Origin: Motiliproteus sp048265065
GTDB taxonomy: Bacteria; Pseudomonadota; Gammaproteobacteria; Pseudomonadales; Balneatricaceae
Reading direction: 5' to 3'
NCBI GenBank assembly: GCA_048265065.1
Contig: JBLXCH010000100.1
Location: forward strand, 1 to 12,174
DNA length: 12,174 nt
Notes under the pieces: generated by a model
Database searches by the model: none
What the model was told of the DNA's origin: nothing
The model's input: only the letters and a program-made list of their open reading frames with translations
Position numbers and translations under genes: made by a program
Part shown: positions 1-7,400 of the stretch, piece after piece
How the letters are laid out: each line of letters opens with the position of its first letter
Numbering within the stretch: position 1 is the first letter of the stretch

Positions 1-1
1 C

Positions 2-211
2 GTGCTGATCTTGGGCGGCGCCATCGGCAACGTGTACGACCGTGTGGTTCACGGTTACGTGGTCGATTTTCTGCACTTTTACTGGCAGGACTGGCATTTC
101 CCCGCTTTCAATCTGGCTGACACCGCCATCACCATCGGCGCAGCTATGATGGTACTTGATGCATTCCGCAAACCCGCTGGAGACAGCGGGGATGCCGACA
201 GGAGCAATTGA
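2..211 (+). CDS. lspA: Lipoprotein signal peptidase (signal peptidase II), C-terminal part
   Basis: This is the last 69 codons of the inner-membrane aspartyl protease that removes the signal peptide from prolipoproteins after diacylglyceryl transfer. The 5' end lies outside the window; the family is about 160-170 residues, so roughly 95-100 are missing. The fragment carries the family motifs GGAIGN, then HGYVVDF, WHFPAFNLAD and a final hydrophobic helix. The two catalytic aspartates, by comparison with E. coli D123 and D141, are the Asp of VVD (bases 65-67, fragment residue 22) and the Asp of NLAD (fragment residue 40), 18 residues apart as in E. coli. A short polar tail follows the last helix. 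It ends 4 bp before fkpB, so the two are probably co-transcribed. The GTG at base 2 is an internal valine codon, not a start. Confidence 0.95.
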   Translation: MLILGGAIGNVYDRVVHGYVVDFLHFYWQDWHFPAFNLADTAITIGAAMMVLDAFRKPAGDSGDADRSN

Positions 212-215
212 TCCT

Positions 216-668
216 ATGAACGACTTGGCAATCGACAAGGGTACCCGGGTAACCCTGCATTTCGCTCTCAAGTTTGAAGATGGCGAAATTGTGGATTCCA
301 CCTTCGACAAAGAGCCGGCCTCGCTGGCAATCGGCGATGAAAACCTGCCGGAGAACTTCGAAGCTTATCTGATGGGGCTGAAAGCCGGGGACCACAAAAC
401 CTTCGAAGTACCGCCGGAAAAAGCGTTTGGGCAACATAACCCCAGTAACCTTCAGACCTTCAAACGCCACGAATTCAGTGCCGATATGGTTTTGGAGAAG
501 GGCGTAGTGATTTCCTTCGCCGATGCCCGGCAGCAGGAACTACCCGGCGTGATTAGCCGCGTGGAAGGTGATGAAGTGGAAGTCGACTTCAACCACCCGT
601 TGGCAGGGCGTACACTGAGTTTTGAAGTACAGATCATCGATGTGGAGCCCGCTGGGCAAACACACTGA
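216..668 (+). CDS. fkpB: FKBP-type peptidyl-prolyl cis-trans isomerase, SlpA/FkpB type
   Basis: A 150-residue cytoplasmic prolyl isomerase and chaperone of the SlpA/SlyD branch of FKBPs. The N-terminal strand (GTRVTLHFALKFEDGEIVDS, about residues 9-28) and the EAYLMGLKAGD helix region are FKBP core. The middle, about residues 70-120, is the insert-in-flap chaperone domain, and the hallmark HPLAG (about residues 127-131) precedes the last core strands. It lacks the His-rich metal-binding tail of SlyD, which favours SlpA/FkpB. I chose ATG 216 because it lies 4 bp after the lspA stop with AGGAG at 200-204 upstream (11-nt spacing, rather long). The reading frame is open back to an ATG at 156, but that would overlap lspA by 56 bp and add residues unlike the family. 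Position between lspA and ispH is the order recalled for Pseudomonas. Cellular substrates are not evident. Confidence 0.93.
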   Translation: MNDLAIDKGTRVTLHFALKFEDGEIVDSTFDKEPASLAIGDENLPENFEAYLMGLKAGDHKTFEVPPEKAFGQHNPSNLQTFKRHEFSADMVLEKGVVISFADARQQELPGVISRVEGDEVEVDFNHPLAGRTLSFEVQIIDVEPAGQTH

Positions 669-679
669 AGGGTAAAGAT

Positions 680-1633
680 ATGCAAATCCGATTAGCAAAC
701 CCCCGTGGCTTCTGTGCCGGTGTAGACCGTGCCATAGAAATCGTAAACCGCGCGCTCGACGTATTCGGAGCGCCCATCTACGTGCGCCACGAAGTCGTCC
801 ACAACAAGTTTGTGGTTGATAACCTGCGCAATCGGGGCGCTGTGTTTGTTGACGAATTGCACGAAGTGCCTGACGACACCTTAGTGATCTTCAGTGCCCA
901 CGGCGTATCCCAGGCTGTTCAAAACGAAGCCGCTCGCCGTGGCTTGAAGGTTTTCGACGCCACCTGTCCGTTGGTCACCAAAGTGCACATGGAAGTCATG
1001 CGCAACAGTCGCGACGGCCGTGAATGCATCTTGATTGGCCACCATGGCCATCCGGAAGTCGAAGGCACCATGGGCCAATACGACCACAGCAACGGCGGCA
1101 ACATCTACCTGGTTGAAGACGAAAGCGACGTTGAAAAGCTGGAAGTGAAAGACCCTGAGCGCCTTGCTTACGTGACCCAAACTACGCTCTCCATGGACGA
1201 CACCGCCCGGGTGATCGACGCGCTGCGCGCCAAATTCCCGAAAATCGAAGGCCCACGCAAAGACGACATCTGCTACGCCACCCAGAACCGGCAGGATGCC
1301 GTGAAGCAACTGGCCGGCGACTGCGATCTGATGCTGGTAGTGGGCTCCCCGAACAGCTCGAACTCCAACCGCCTGCGTGAGCTGGCGGAACGGATGGGCA
1401 CCCCTGCTTACCTGATTGATGAAGCCGGGCAAATCGACAAGCAGTGGCTGGAAGGAAAGACCGCGGTTGGTGTGACGGCCGGGGCTTCGGCGCCTGAAGT
1501 GCTGGTGGCTGATGTGATAAACCGCTTGAAGGAATTAGGTGGTGAAGAGCCGCAGGAGGTTGCTGGGCGGGAAGAGAATATTGTGTTTTCTATGCCGAAG
1601 GAACTGAGAATTGACGTGGTTGAGGTCAGTTGA
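680..1633 (+). CDS. ispH: 4-hydroxy-3-methylbut-2-enyl diphosphate reductase
   Basis: A 317-residue [4Fe-4S] enzyme (formerly LytB) that catalyses the last step of the MEP pathway, reducing HMBPP to IPP and DMAPP in the cytoplasm. The three cluster-ligating cysteines are C12 (NPRGFCAGVDRA), C96 (DATCPLVTKVH) and C198 (DDICYATQNRQ). Substrate-site residues H41 (HEVVHNK), H74 (SAHGVS), H124 and E126 (GHHGHPEVEG) and the SSNSNR loop that binds the diphosphate are all present, so the enzyme should be active. The start at 680 has AAGGG at 668-672, overlapping the fkpB stop, with 7-nt spacing, which supports translational linkage to fkpB. The length matches the E. coli enzyme. Codon use is G/C-rich in third positions, unlike the pilin genes that follow. 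A perfect palindrome spans its stop codon. Confidence 0.98.
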   Translation: MQIRLANPRGFCAGVDRAIEIVNRALDVFGAPIYVRHEVVHNKFVVDNLRNRGAVFVDELHEVPDDTLVIFSAHGVSQAVQNEAARRGLKVFDATCPLVTKVHMEVMRNSRDGRECILIGHHGHPEVEGTMGQYDHSNGGNIYLVEDESDVEKLEVKDPERLAYVTQTTLSMDDTARVIDALRAKFPKIEGPRKDDICYATQNRQDAVKQLAGDCDLMLVVGSPNSSNSNRLRELAERMGTPAYLIDEAGQIDKQWLEGKTAVGVTAGASAPEVLVADVINRLKELGGEEPQEVAGREENIVFSMPKELRIDVVEVS

Positions 1634-1638
1634 CCTCA
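1621..1638. repeat. Perfect palindrome across the ispH stop codon
   Basis: TGAGGTCA (1621-1628) and TGACCTCA (1631-1638) are exact inverted repeats separated by two bases, with the ispH TGA (1631-1633) inside the right arm. No T-run follows on either strand, so it is a poor intrinsic terminator. The symmetry would suit a dimeric DNA-binding protein, or it could be a short RNA hairpin protecting the ispH 3' end. Function is unknown. Confidence 0.5.
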
Positions 1639-1683
1639 GCCGCACCTGAACCTGAACCACTTCACACTTATACTCTCCCGAAT

Positions 1684-1713
1684 ACCGCTTATCCCGTCTG
1701 TTGTTCCGCTTAT
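1684..1713 (+). promoter_or_regulatory. Putative LytTR/AlgR-type operator: paired direct repeats 21 bp apart
   Basis: The 9-mer CCGCTTATC occurs at 1685-1693 and again at 1706-1714. Read one base earlier, the units are ACCGCTTAT (1684-1692) and TCCGCTTAT (1705-1713). Each fits 8 of 9 positions of the LytTR-family consensus [TA][AC][CA]GTTN[AG][TG], the mismatch being C for the first T. They are separated by 12 bp, the spacing known for LytTR direct repeats. AlgR, a LytTR-domain response regulator, activates the fimU-pilE operon in P. aeruginosa. The spacer also contains CCGTCTGTT (1694-1702), matching 7 of 9 of the AlgR box CCGTTYGTC. The repeats and spacing are seen directly; the regulator is inferred. 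Confidence 0.45.
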
Positions 1714-1731
1714 CGCTAAAACCTGGAGGCT

Positions 1732-1760
1732 TTGGCATGAGTTGGCTAGTGTACTAGTAT
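1732..1760 (+). promoter_or_regulatory. Candidate sigma-70 promoter for the minor-pilin operon
   Basis: TTGGCA (1732-1737, 5 of 6 to the -35 consensus) is followed after exactly 17 bp by TAGTAT (1755-1760, 4 of 6 to the -10 consensus). Transcription would begin near base 1767 and leave a leader of about 13 bases before the fimU ATG at 1780. It lies downstream of the paired repeats, as expected if these bind an activator. It conflicts with the six-codon leader peptide at 1737-1757, which would then not be transcribed. An alternative -10-like TATACT at 1669-1674 has only a poor -35 match. Predicted by eye; weak. Confidence 0.3.
1737..1757 (+). CDS. Possible six-codon leader peptide (MSWLVY) upstream of fimU
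   Basis: An ATG at 1737 is preceded by GGAGG (1725-1729) at the ideal 7-nt spacing, one of the two best ribosome binding sites in the window. It reads six codons to a TAG at 1755-1757. One base later an ATG at 1759 opens the fimU frame. This layout could allow termination-reinitiation or a leader-peptide control. It may equally be a relic of an older start, although the fimU frame itself is closed by a TAG at 1747-1749. It is only real if transcription begins upstream of about 1720. Confidence 0.25.
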   Translation: MSWLVY

Positions 1761-1779
1761 GCGAAAATGGACGTGGGAT

Positions 1780-2295
1780 ATGTCAGCTATTACTAACACA
1801 CAGAGCACCCGTGGCTTTACCCTCATTGAACTTATGGTGACGATCGCAGTTCTTGCGATTGCAGTCACCATAGCAATTCCTTCATTTAGAAATATCATCG
1901 TGTCAAACAGCGTTGCTTTTGATCGCGATGAATTTTTTACCCTTGTAACCTTTGCCCGAAGTGAAGCCATCAAGCGCGGAACAGCCGTTACGATTTGCAA
2001 GTCCAGTGATGGCGGGAGTTGTGATGACAGCCTTGGTTGGAACGGTGGGTGGCTCGTGTTTCATGATGCCAATGGGAATGGCGACAAAAATACCGGGGAT
2101 GATCCGGTGCGTGCTGTCGCACCATTGGATGGTCAGGTTACGGTTGGCCATAGCGCTGGGGATGACCGGATCACATATGGTAGCCGAGGGTTGCTGCTCA
2201 GGGGGCAGGGTATCGTCACTTTCTCTCACTCTGCCGGCACGCAGTATGATCGCACTGTTGACATAGGCCTAACAGGCCGGGCATCGAAGGGTTAA
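1780..2295 (+). CDS. fimU: Minor pilin FimU (GspH/FimT family), first gene of the operon
   Basis: A 171-residue prepilin. The leader MSAITNTQSTRG is cut by prepilin peptidase (PilD) after the Gly, giving F1-T-L-I-E5, followed by a hydrophobic helix (about mature residues 1-25). The body has the GspH-domain signature FARSEAIKRGTAVTIC and a Cys pair (VTICKSSDGGSC) likely to form a disulfide. FimU-type minor pilins join the PilVWX-PilY1 tip complex to the rest of the pilus. I prefer ATG 1780 (TGGA at 1768-1771, normal leader length); the frame extends to ATG 1759, which adds MRKWTWD and has no Shine-Dalgarno of its own. The C-terminus has TGRASKG, not the full GRxR of the FimT-like gene at 9956. 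It lies 6 bp before pilV and heads an operon running to pilE. FimT is the alternative family name. Confidence 0.85.
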   Translation: MSAITNTQSTRGFTLIELMVTIAVLAIAVTIAIPSFRNIIVSNSVAFDRDEFFTLVTFARSEAIKRGTAVTICKSSDGGSCDDSLGWNGGWLVFHDANGNGDKNTGDDPVRAVAPLDGQVTVGHSAGDDRITYGSRGLLLRGQGIVTFSHSAGTQYDRTVDIGLTGRASKG

Positions 2296-2301
2296 TGGAT
2301 A

Positions 2302-2778
2302 ATGAAAATATCGGAGCAAAGTGGCTACGGTCTAATTGAGGTGCTGGTTGCAGTCTTGGTTTTAGCTATAGGCTTGCTAGGGTTGGCAGGGCTGCAGACT
2401 CAGAGTCTCAGGTTTAATAACGAAGCATATTTTAGAACTCAAGCAACCTTGCTGGCGATGGATATGGCTGACAGGCTTCGGTCGAACCGTGAAGCCGCAA
2501 GAGTCAATTCGGGCAGCTATACCTTCACTAAAACTGAAAGCGTACCCACGTCAGGTACTGACTGTACTTCTGCCCCGTGTAGCCCGACAGAGCTGGCGCA
2601 GTACGATTTTAAAGTGTGGAAAGAGCGAGCGCTGACGATACTCCCAAGCGCGAAAGTTGCTCTGACGCCGGAAGCTGTTGGCACGGCTACGCCATGGCAA
2701 GAGTATGCCATTGAGATTGAATATAGCAGTTCGGAGAATGCCGCAACCCAGCTGTTCCAGTATAGAGTGAAGATCTGA
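2302..2778 (+). CDS. pilV: Type IV pilus minor pilin PilV
   Basis: A 158-residue prepilin. The leader MKISEQSG is followed by Y1-G-L-I-E5 and the very hydrophobic helix VLVAVLVLAIGLLGLAGLQ typical of PilV. The +1 residue is Tyr rather than the usual Phe, which prepilin peptidases commonly tolerate in minor pilins; Glu5 is present. The helix continues through FRTQATLLAMDMADRLRSNR, characteristic of the family, and a Cys pair (DCTSAPC) lies in the globular part. PilV acts with PilW and PilX in the complex that carries PilY1 and primes pilus assembly. It starts 6 bp after fimU, and its TGA (2776-2778) overlaps the pilW ATG by one base, so the two are probably translationally coupled. Confidence 0.92.
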   Translation: MKISEQSGYGLIEVLVAVLVLAIGLLGLAGLQTQSLRFNNEAYFRTQATLLAMDMADRLRSNREAARVNSGSYTFTKTESVPTSGTDCTSAPCSPTELAQYDFKVWKERALTILPSAKVALTPEAVGTATPWQEYAIEIEYSSSENAATQLFQYRVKI

Positions 2779-3842
2779 TGAGCAAGAGAGAGAAAACCCC
2801 CACTATTTTTAAACAGCATGGTCTTTCACTCGTTGAGCTGATGATTGCCTTGGTGCTTGGGCTTCTTTTATCAACAGGGATACTGACGATATTTATTTCA
2901 TCAAAGCAAGACTATCAGGTGCAAGACGCGGTTTCCCAGGTTCAGGAGAATGGCCGGTTTAGTCTGGATTTCGTCTCCCACGATCTCCGTATGGCGGGCT
3001 TCTCTGGTTGCCGCAATGACATGCCGACCGCGAATTCGATCGAGAATGCCCCTCCGTCGCTCTTAAACTTTTCGGACGGTATCGAGGGCTATGACGGGGA
3101 TAACGGGACTCTGCCTACCTCCCGCTTTCCCAAAGCACTTGCAGGGACGGATGCTGTAGTCATATACATTGCGGATGTGGGAGAACAGATGGTGGTTACC
3201 AGCCATAACCCAAATTCAGCAGTTATCCACTTTAGTGAGGACCATGACCACGAACCCGGCAAGGTCATGATGATTGTCGACTCAAACTGCTCTAGCCGTG
3301 GTATTTTTGTGATGACAGGGCCTACTAATAATAATGACAACGCGGATCATGTTGTCCATAACACGGGCAACACTTTCACTTTCGGATCTTCCTCTGGTGT
3401 AGGGAACTGCACAAAAAGCTTAAAGGGAAATTTCACCTGTGATGATACGAGTGGAGCGTTGGCCATCGCATACACTCCGGGATCTAGTGTGTTCTCAGTT
3501 AAAAGTATTGGCTATTACATTCGTGATCCAGCTCAAGATAGTTCACTAAACGCCCCTACGTTATATAGGGTTGAATTCGCGAGCGAGCTTGACCCGAATG
3601 CTTCAGGAAATGTTTATCAACCACTAGTTGAAGGGATCTCGGACCTCGATATTCTGTACGGGGTTTACGAAGAACCAGCAAAAACACTGGAATATAAGCA
3701 GGCGGGTGCCGTAGACACTGCGGCTGAGTGGAACCAGGTCACCACCGTGCGACTGGATATAGAGGCGGAAAGTCTCACCGAAATTGATGGTAGTCCTCTG
3801 ACGAGAAACTACGTGCGTACAGTTAAGTTGAGGAATCGTTGA
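2778..3842 (+). CDS. pilW: Type IV pilus minor pilin PilW
   Basis: A 354-residue minor pilin, the largest pilin-like protein here. The 15-residue leader ends in QHG, followed by L1-S-L-V-E5 and the helix LMIALVLGLLLSTGILTIF, then QVQENGRFSLDFVSHDLRMAGFSGC, the usual PilW N-terminal pattern. The large C-terminal domain has several cysteines and ends in a beta-rich part (VTTVRLDIEAES ... NYVRTVKLRNR). In P. aeruginosa PilW works with PilV and PilX to present PilY1, and PilW-PilY1 also takes part in c-di-GMP surface signalling; whether that holds here is inference. Both ends overlap neighbours by one base (TGATG with pilV and with pilX), strong evidence for a single coupled operon. The +1 residue is Leu instead of Phe. 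Confidence 0.92.
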   Translation: MSKREKTPTIFKQHGLSLVELMIALVLGLLLSTGILTIFISSKQDYQVQDAVSQVQENGRFSLDFVSHDLRMAGFSGCRNDMPTANSIENAPPSLLNFSDGIEGYDGDNGTLPTSRFPKALAGTDAVVIYIADVGEQMVVTSHNPNSAVIHFSEDHDHEPGKVMMIVDSNCSSRGIFVMTGPTNNNDNADHVVHNTGNTFTFGSSSGVGNCTKSLKGNFTCDDTSGALAIAYTPGSSVFSVKSIGYYIRDPAQDSSLNAPTLYRVEFASELDPNASGNVYQPLVEGISDLDILYGVYEEPAKTLEYKQAGAVDTAAEWNQVTTVRLDIEAESLTEIDGSPLTRNYVRTVKLRNR

Positions 3843-4441
3843 TGATGCGGGAATACTCACAGCGTGGAAGCGTATTAATCGTCAGCCTGATTTTCCTTTT
3901 ACTGCTAACCATCGTTGGTGTTAGTTCTATGAATATGACGAATCTGGAAGAGCGCATGGCGAGCAACTTCCGGGATCATGACATGGCTTTTCAGGCTGCC
4001 GAGGCGGCTCTTCTAGAGGCGGAAGATTTTGTTGAGAACACTTTTGATACCACTCAGGCCTATACCAATCCAGCCTGCTCTGGAAGCATGTGTTACTCAG
4101 CAGCATGCACCAACGGGTTGTGTTTTCAGGGCAGTTTCGATGGGTCTTCCACGACTGTCGCCAACTGCACACCGGGCACGGTTAACGAGTGGGAAAACAG
4201 TGCAGTTTGGACAACAGCGTCAAAAACCAAATTGGCGACCGAACAGGTTGCAGGGACAGTTCAAAACGCGCGGTACATTGTCGAGTTTAGGTGTTTTATG
4301 CCACGGGACCCGAATAATTACGAGCCTGATCTGAATGTTTTTTCAGAATGGTCCCCGGCGTTTCGAATTACAGCTGTTGCTAGTGGAGCCTCTACTGACT
4401 CGACGGTAATGCTTCAGTCAACGTACAAGCTAGTTAACTAA
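3842..4441 (+). CDS. pilX: Type IV pilus minor pilin PilX
   Basis: A 199-residue PilX-family minor pilin. A short leader, MMREYSQRG, precedes the helix SVLIVSLIFLLLLTIVGVSS and the family pattern MNMTNLEERMASNFRDHDMAFQAAEAALLEAE. After cleavage at Gly the mature protein starts S1-V-L-I-V5, so it lacks the Glu5 found in the other pilins here, as expected for PilX/GspK-like subunits that cap a filament or tip complex. I chose ATG 3842, which overlaps the pilW TGA by one base and has GAGGA (3830-3834) at 7-nt spacing; the ATG at 3845 and the TTG at 3839 are in frame but less well placed. Several cysteines in the C-terminal domain may form disulfides. It sits 22 bp before pilY1. Confidence 0.9.
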   Translation: MMREYSQRGSVLIVSLIFLLLLTIVGVSSMNMTNLEERMASNFRDHDMAFQAAEAALLEAEDFVENTFDTTQAYTNPACSGSMCYSAACTNGLCFQGSFDGSSTTVANCTPGTVNEWENSAVWTTASKTKLATEQVAGTVQNARYIVEFRCFMPRDPNNYEPDLNVFSEWSPAFRITAVASGASTDSTVMLQSTYKLVN

Positions 4442-4463
4442 TGCAGGGCTTGGAGGATAGATC

Positions 4464-7400
4464 ATGAGAGTCAAACTCGAACCTTTTTTAATGGTGGCCC
4501 TGCTGTCTGTTATGACATCGGCAGTCGCGGTTACACAGAACTCTGATTCATTAAGTTCTGGAGACTTTACGATGCAGCCGCCCGTGTTAACGGCCCGGGA
4601 AACACCGCTTGTAATGTTGGGGTTGTCGGTGGATAACCAGCTGTTTTACAAGGCATATAGCGATTATACAGACATAGACAGCGATGGCGTTATTGAAACC
4701 ACGTATGACGACACCTTTGATTACTATGGCTATTTTAATTCGGGCTGGTGTTATACCTATGACTCCGGTGACTATGTTTATGAGCCTCAAAACACTGCTG
4801 GGGGTGCGAATGGCCACTCGTGCCCTGGTGCCGAGAAGTGGAGCGGCAACTTCCTGAACTGGGCGACAATGACTCGTGTTGATGTACTTCGCAAGGTTTT
4901 ATACGGCGGCCTGCGCGCAGACGATACTGAAAGCGAGACGGTGCTTGAACGCGCATATATTCCTAGTGATGTTCACGCTTTTGCCAAAGTTTATGACGGC
5001 TCTGATATTGGAGACTTTGTTCCTTCCCAATTTGCTGGTGGCGGGGCAGCCACGTTTTGTAACGTATCTTCAGCACACCCGTATAGCAACGCAAGCGTCC
5101 CACAATTACGAATCGCAAGCGGAAGCCACCGACGCTGGTCAATTAACGAAGGTACTCAGTGTCAATGGGGCTCAGGATCTAATCGGCCTGCAGAAACTGA
5201 GCGGCTGAATGAGGGTGCGGAGCAACGAGTGCGAGTGCGAATCTGTGTGGCTGGCAAGGATGCTGATTCAGAGTTCTGTAAGGCCTATCCATCCGGCACG
5301 AGTAAGCCGGTAGGGCTACTTCAGCAATACGGTGAAAACGGTGACCTTAAGTTCGGCCTCATCAGCGGTAGCTATGAAAAGTATGTATCGGGTGGCGTCT
5401 TACGTAAAAATATTGGGTTGTTCGGCTCAAATGACGACGAAAGTGATGATGAGATAAACCTTGAAACAGGCGTCTTTCGTGATGTCGATGGAATTATTTC
5501 CACTGTAAATGCTATTCGTATCATAGGCTGGAATGGAAGTAAGTATGCCCCCTGTGATTCACCCGGCATATCGATCACCGACTTTAAAAATGGTACGAAA
5601 CCCTGTCGTGATTGGGGTAACCCGGTGTCTGAAATCTATGCTGAGGCTGTTCGCTATTTTTCTGGTGCCAGTGCAGCTACATCAGCCTACTCGTTAAGTG
5701 GTTCAGCGGATGTCATAAGTGAGTTAAAAGAGGCTCAGTGGCCTGGATTGAGTGTAAACCCTTTAAATGTTGACTCGCGGTGTGCTGCCTGCTCGATCAT
5801 CATGATTTCATCGGGAGTTTCCTCGTTTGACGGGGATGAACTTGCGTCGGTATCTGGTGTTGGCGGTTTAAGCGGTGAAAGTGCGCTGACGGCGAAAACG
5901 AATGCGGTCGGAGAGGCTGAATATGGGCAGGGCTCGCAGAGTGTATTGATTGGTAGTAACGGTTCGACAAGTGATGGCCTGTGTACATCCAAAAGCTTAA
6001 GTGGGCTAGGTTCTGCGCTCGGGATTTGCCCTGAAGCTCCAGCTCTGGAGGGCAGTTATCAAGTTGCCGGCTTAGCCTATCATGCAAAAACCACTGACCT
6101 GCGTACCGATACCGGTATGGATGGCGAGCAAACTGTTGATACTTATGGTGTTGAGCTTGCAGAGTCGGTTCCTTCCTTTGAGGTTCCTGTAGGAGGCGGA
6201 GCAATACGTTTTCTGCCTGCTTGCCAGTCTAAAAATGGGGAGAACGGACTTTGGCTGCCGTGCAGCCTGTTTGATGTTGAGATTCTTGCCATGGAGACCA
6301 ACTCTGGCGGGGACGTTGTGGCCGGCACCCTGTTATTCCACTGGGAGGATTCTTCATGGGGTAACGATTACGATCTTGATGGTACACAAGTAATAAGTTT
6401 TTGTGTTGGAGGGGCTGGGCACCGCTGTGCTGATGGGGGCACTGATACGCGGGCTGGTGCTACTTATGATTCCGCTGTGACAAATGGTCAGCTGAGAATC
6501 AGCCAAGGTGTGGCATACACCGCTGCCGGATTTAATCTGAGGTTTGGGTATGTGGTTACGGGTAGTGATGGCGAAGATGGTATTAGTGCTTGGTTAACTC
6601 GGCCGGGAGGCCAAAACCGCAATGACCTCTGTCAATTGACAGGGACCGGAGTAGATGGGTTGCCGTACCTGCCAATAGTCAGCGAGGCTGGTGTTGGATG
6701 CGGGGATACCGGTACGCACGGCTATGATCCGGTTTCCAAAGCATATACGCCGAGCGCGAATGGTGCAGATAGGCTGCTTGATAAACCGTTGTTCTTAGCT
6801 GCCAAATATGGCGGTTTCCGAGACATGGATGGCAGTGGTAGTCCGACGTTTGAAGGGTCAGGAACCGACACGCGCGAATGGGACTTAGTAAACAACCGTA
6901 CCGGCGCAAATGGCGCAGACGGGATCCCCGATAACTATTTTTACTCCAGTAACCCGGGTTTGCTCGCCGGCCAACTGCAGCGGGTGTTTGAGTCGTTGGT
7001 TGCAAGAACAGCCTCTGGTACCAACGCAGCTGTTGTTGCAAATAGTAGCTCCGGAGTTGGTGCAGTTTATCAGGCGCTATATCAGCCGCAGTTCTCGGTA
7101 GGGGCCAAGACAGTAACCTGGACGGGAACCTTGCGGGCAATTTTTATCGACGACTATGGGTTCCTGCGTGAGGACTCAAATGGCAACGCAGAACTGGATG
7201 GCTACGATACAGATATGGTCGTGCAGTTTGAATATGACCCAAGTTTGGAGAAAACATTTGTCCAGCGTTACAACGTTGGTTCAAATTTTGAGCTGACGCC
7301 TTCAGGGCAGGCGGTTGAACTCAATGAACTGAAGCCTATTTGGAGTGCTGTAGATCGACTCGCGGAGCTATCAAACCCTGAGGAGCAAAGGGCTAACTAC

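Noticed and set aside
156..215. Upstream ATG (156) in the fkpB frame, giving a 170-residue protein
   Set aside because: It would overlap lspA by 56 bp and add residues unlike the FKBP family; ATG 216, 4 bp after the lspA stop with AGGAG upstream, fits the known N-terminus.
881..1432. 183-residue open frame antisense to ispH
   Set aside because: It is the complement of strongly conserved IspH codons and shows no recognisable motif; G+C-rich codons commonly leave such frames open.
1669..1674. TATACT as a -10 box
   Set aside because: The best -35 at 17 bp is CTGAAC, only three matches, and it lies upstream of the operator repeats; kept only as a weak alternative.
1732..1747. TTGGCATGAGTTGGCT as a possible sigma-54 promoter for fimU
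   Set aside because: The GG and GC pairs are 9 rather than 10 bases apart, and sigma-54 is strict on this spacing.
2678..2695. TTGGCACG resembling the -24 box of a sigma-54 promoter
   Set aside because: The -12 element (TTGC) is absent at the required spacing and the site lies inside pilV.
3839..3841. TTG start for pilX, giving a 200-residue protein
   Set aside because: ATG 3842 overlaps the pilW stop in the same TGATG manner as pilV/pilW and has GAGGA at 7-nt spacing.
5781..5793. CxxC (CAAC, residues 440-443) in PilY1 as a possible haem-binding site
   Set aside because: The following residue is Ser, not His, so it is not a CxxCH haem motif; a disulfide is more likely.
5800..6204. 134-residue open frame antisense to pilY1
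   Set aside because: His/Gln/Arg/Pro-rich composition without domain motifs, inside a long conserved coding frame.
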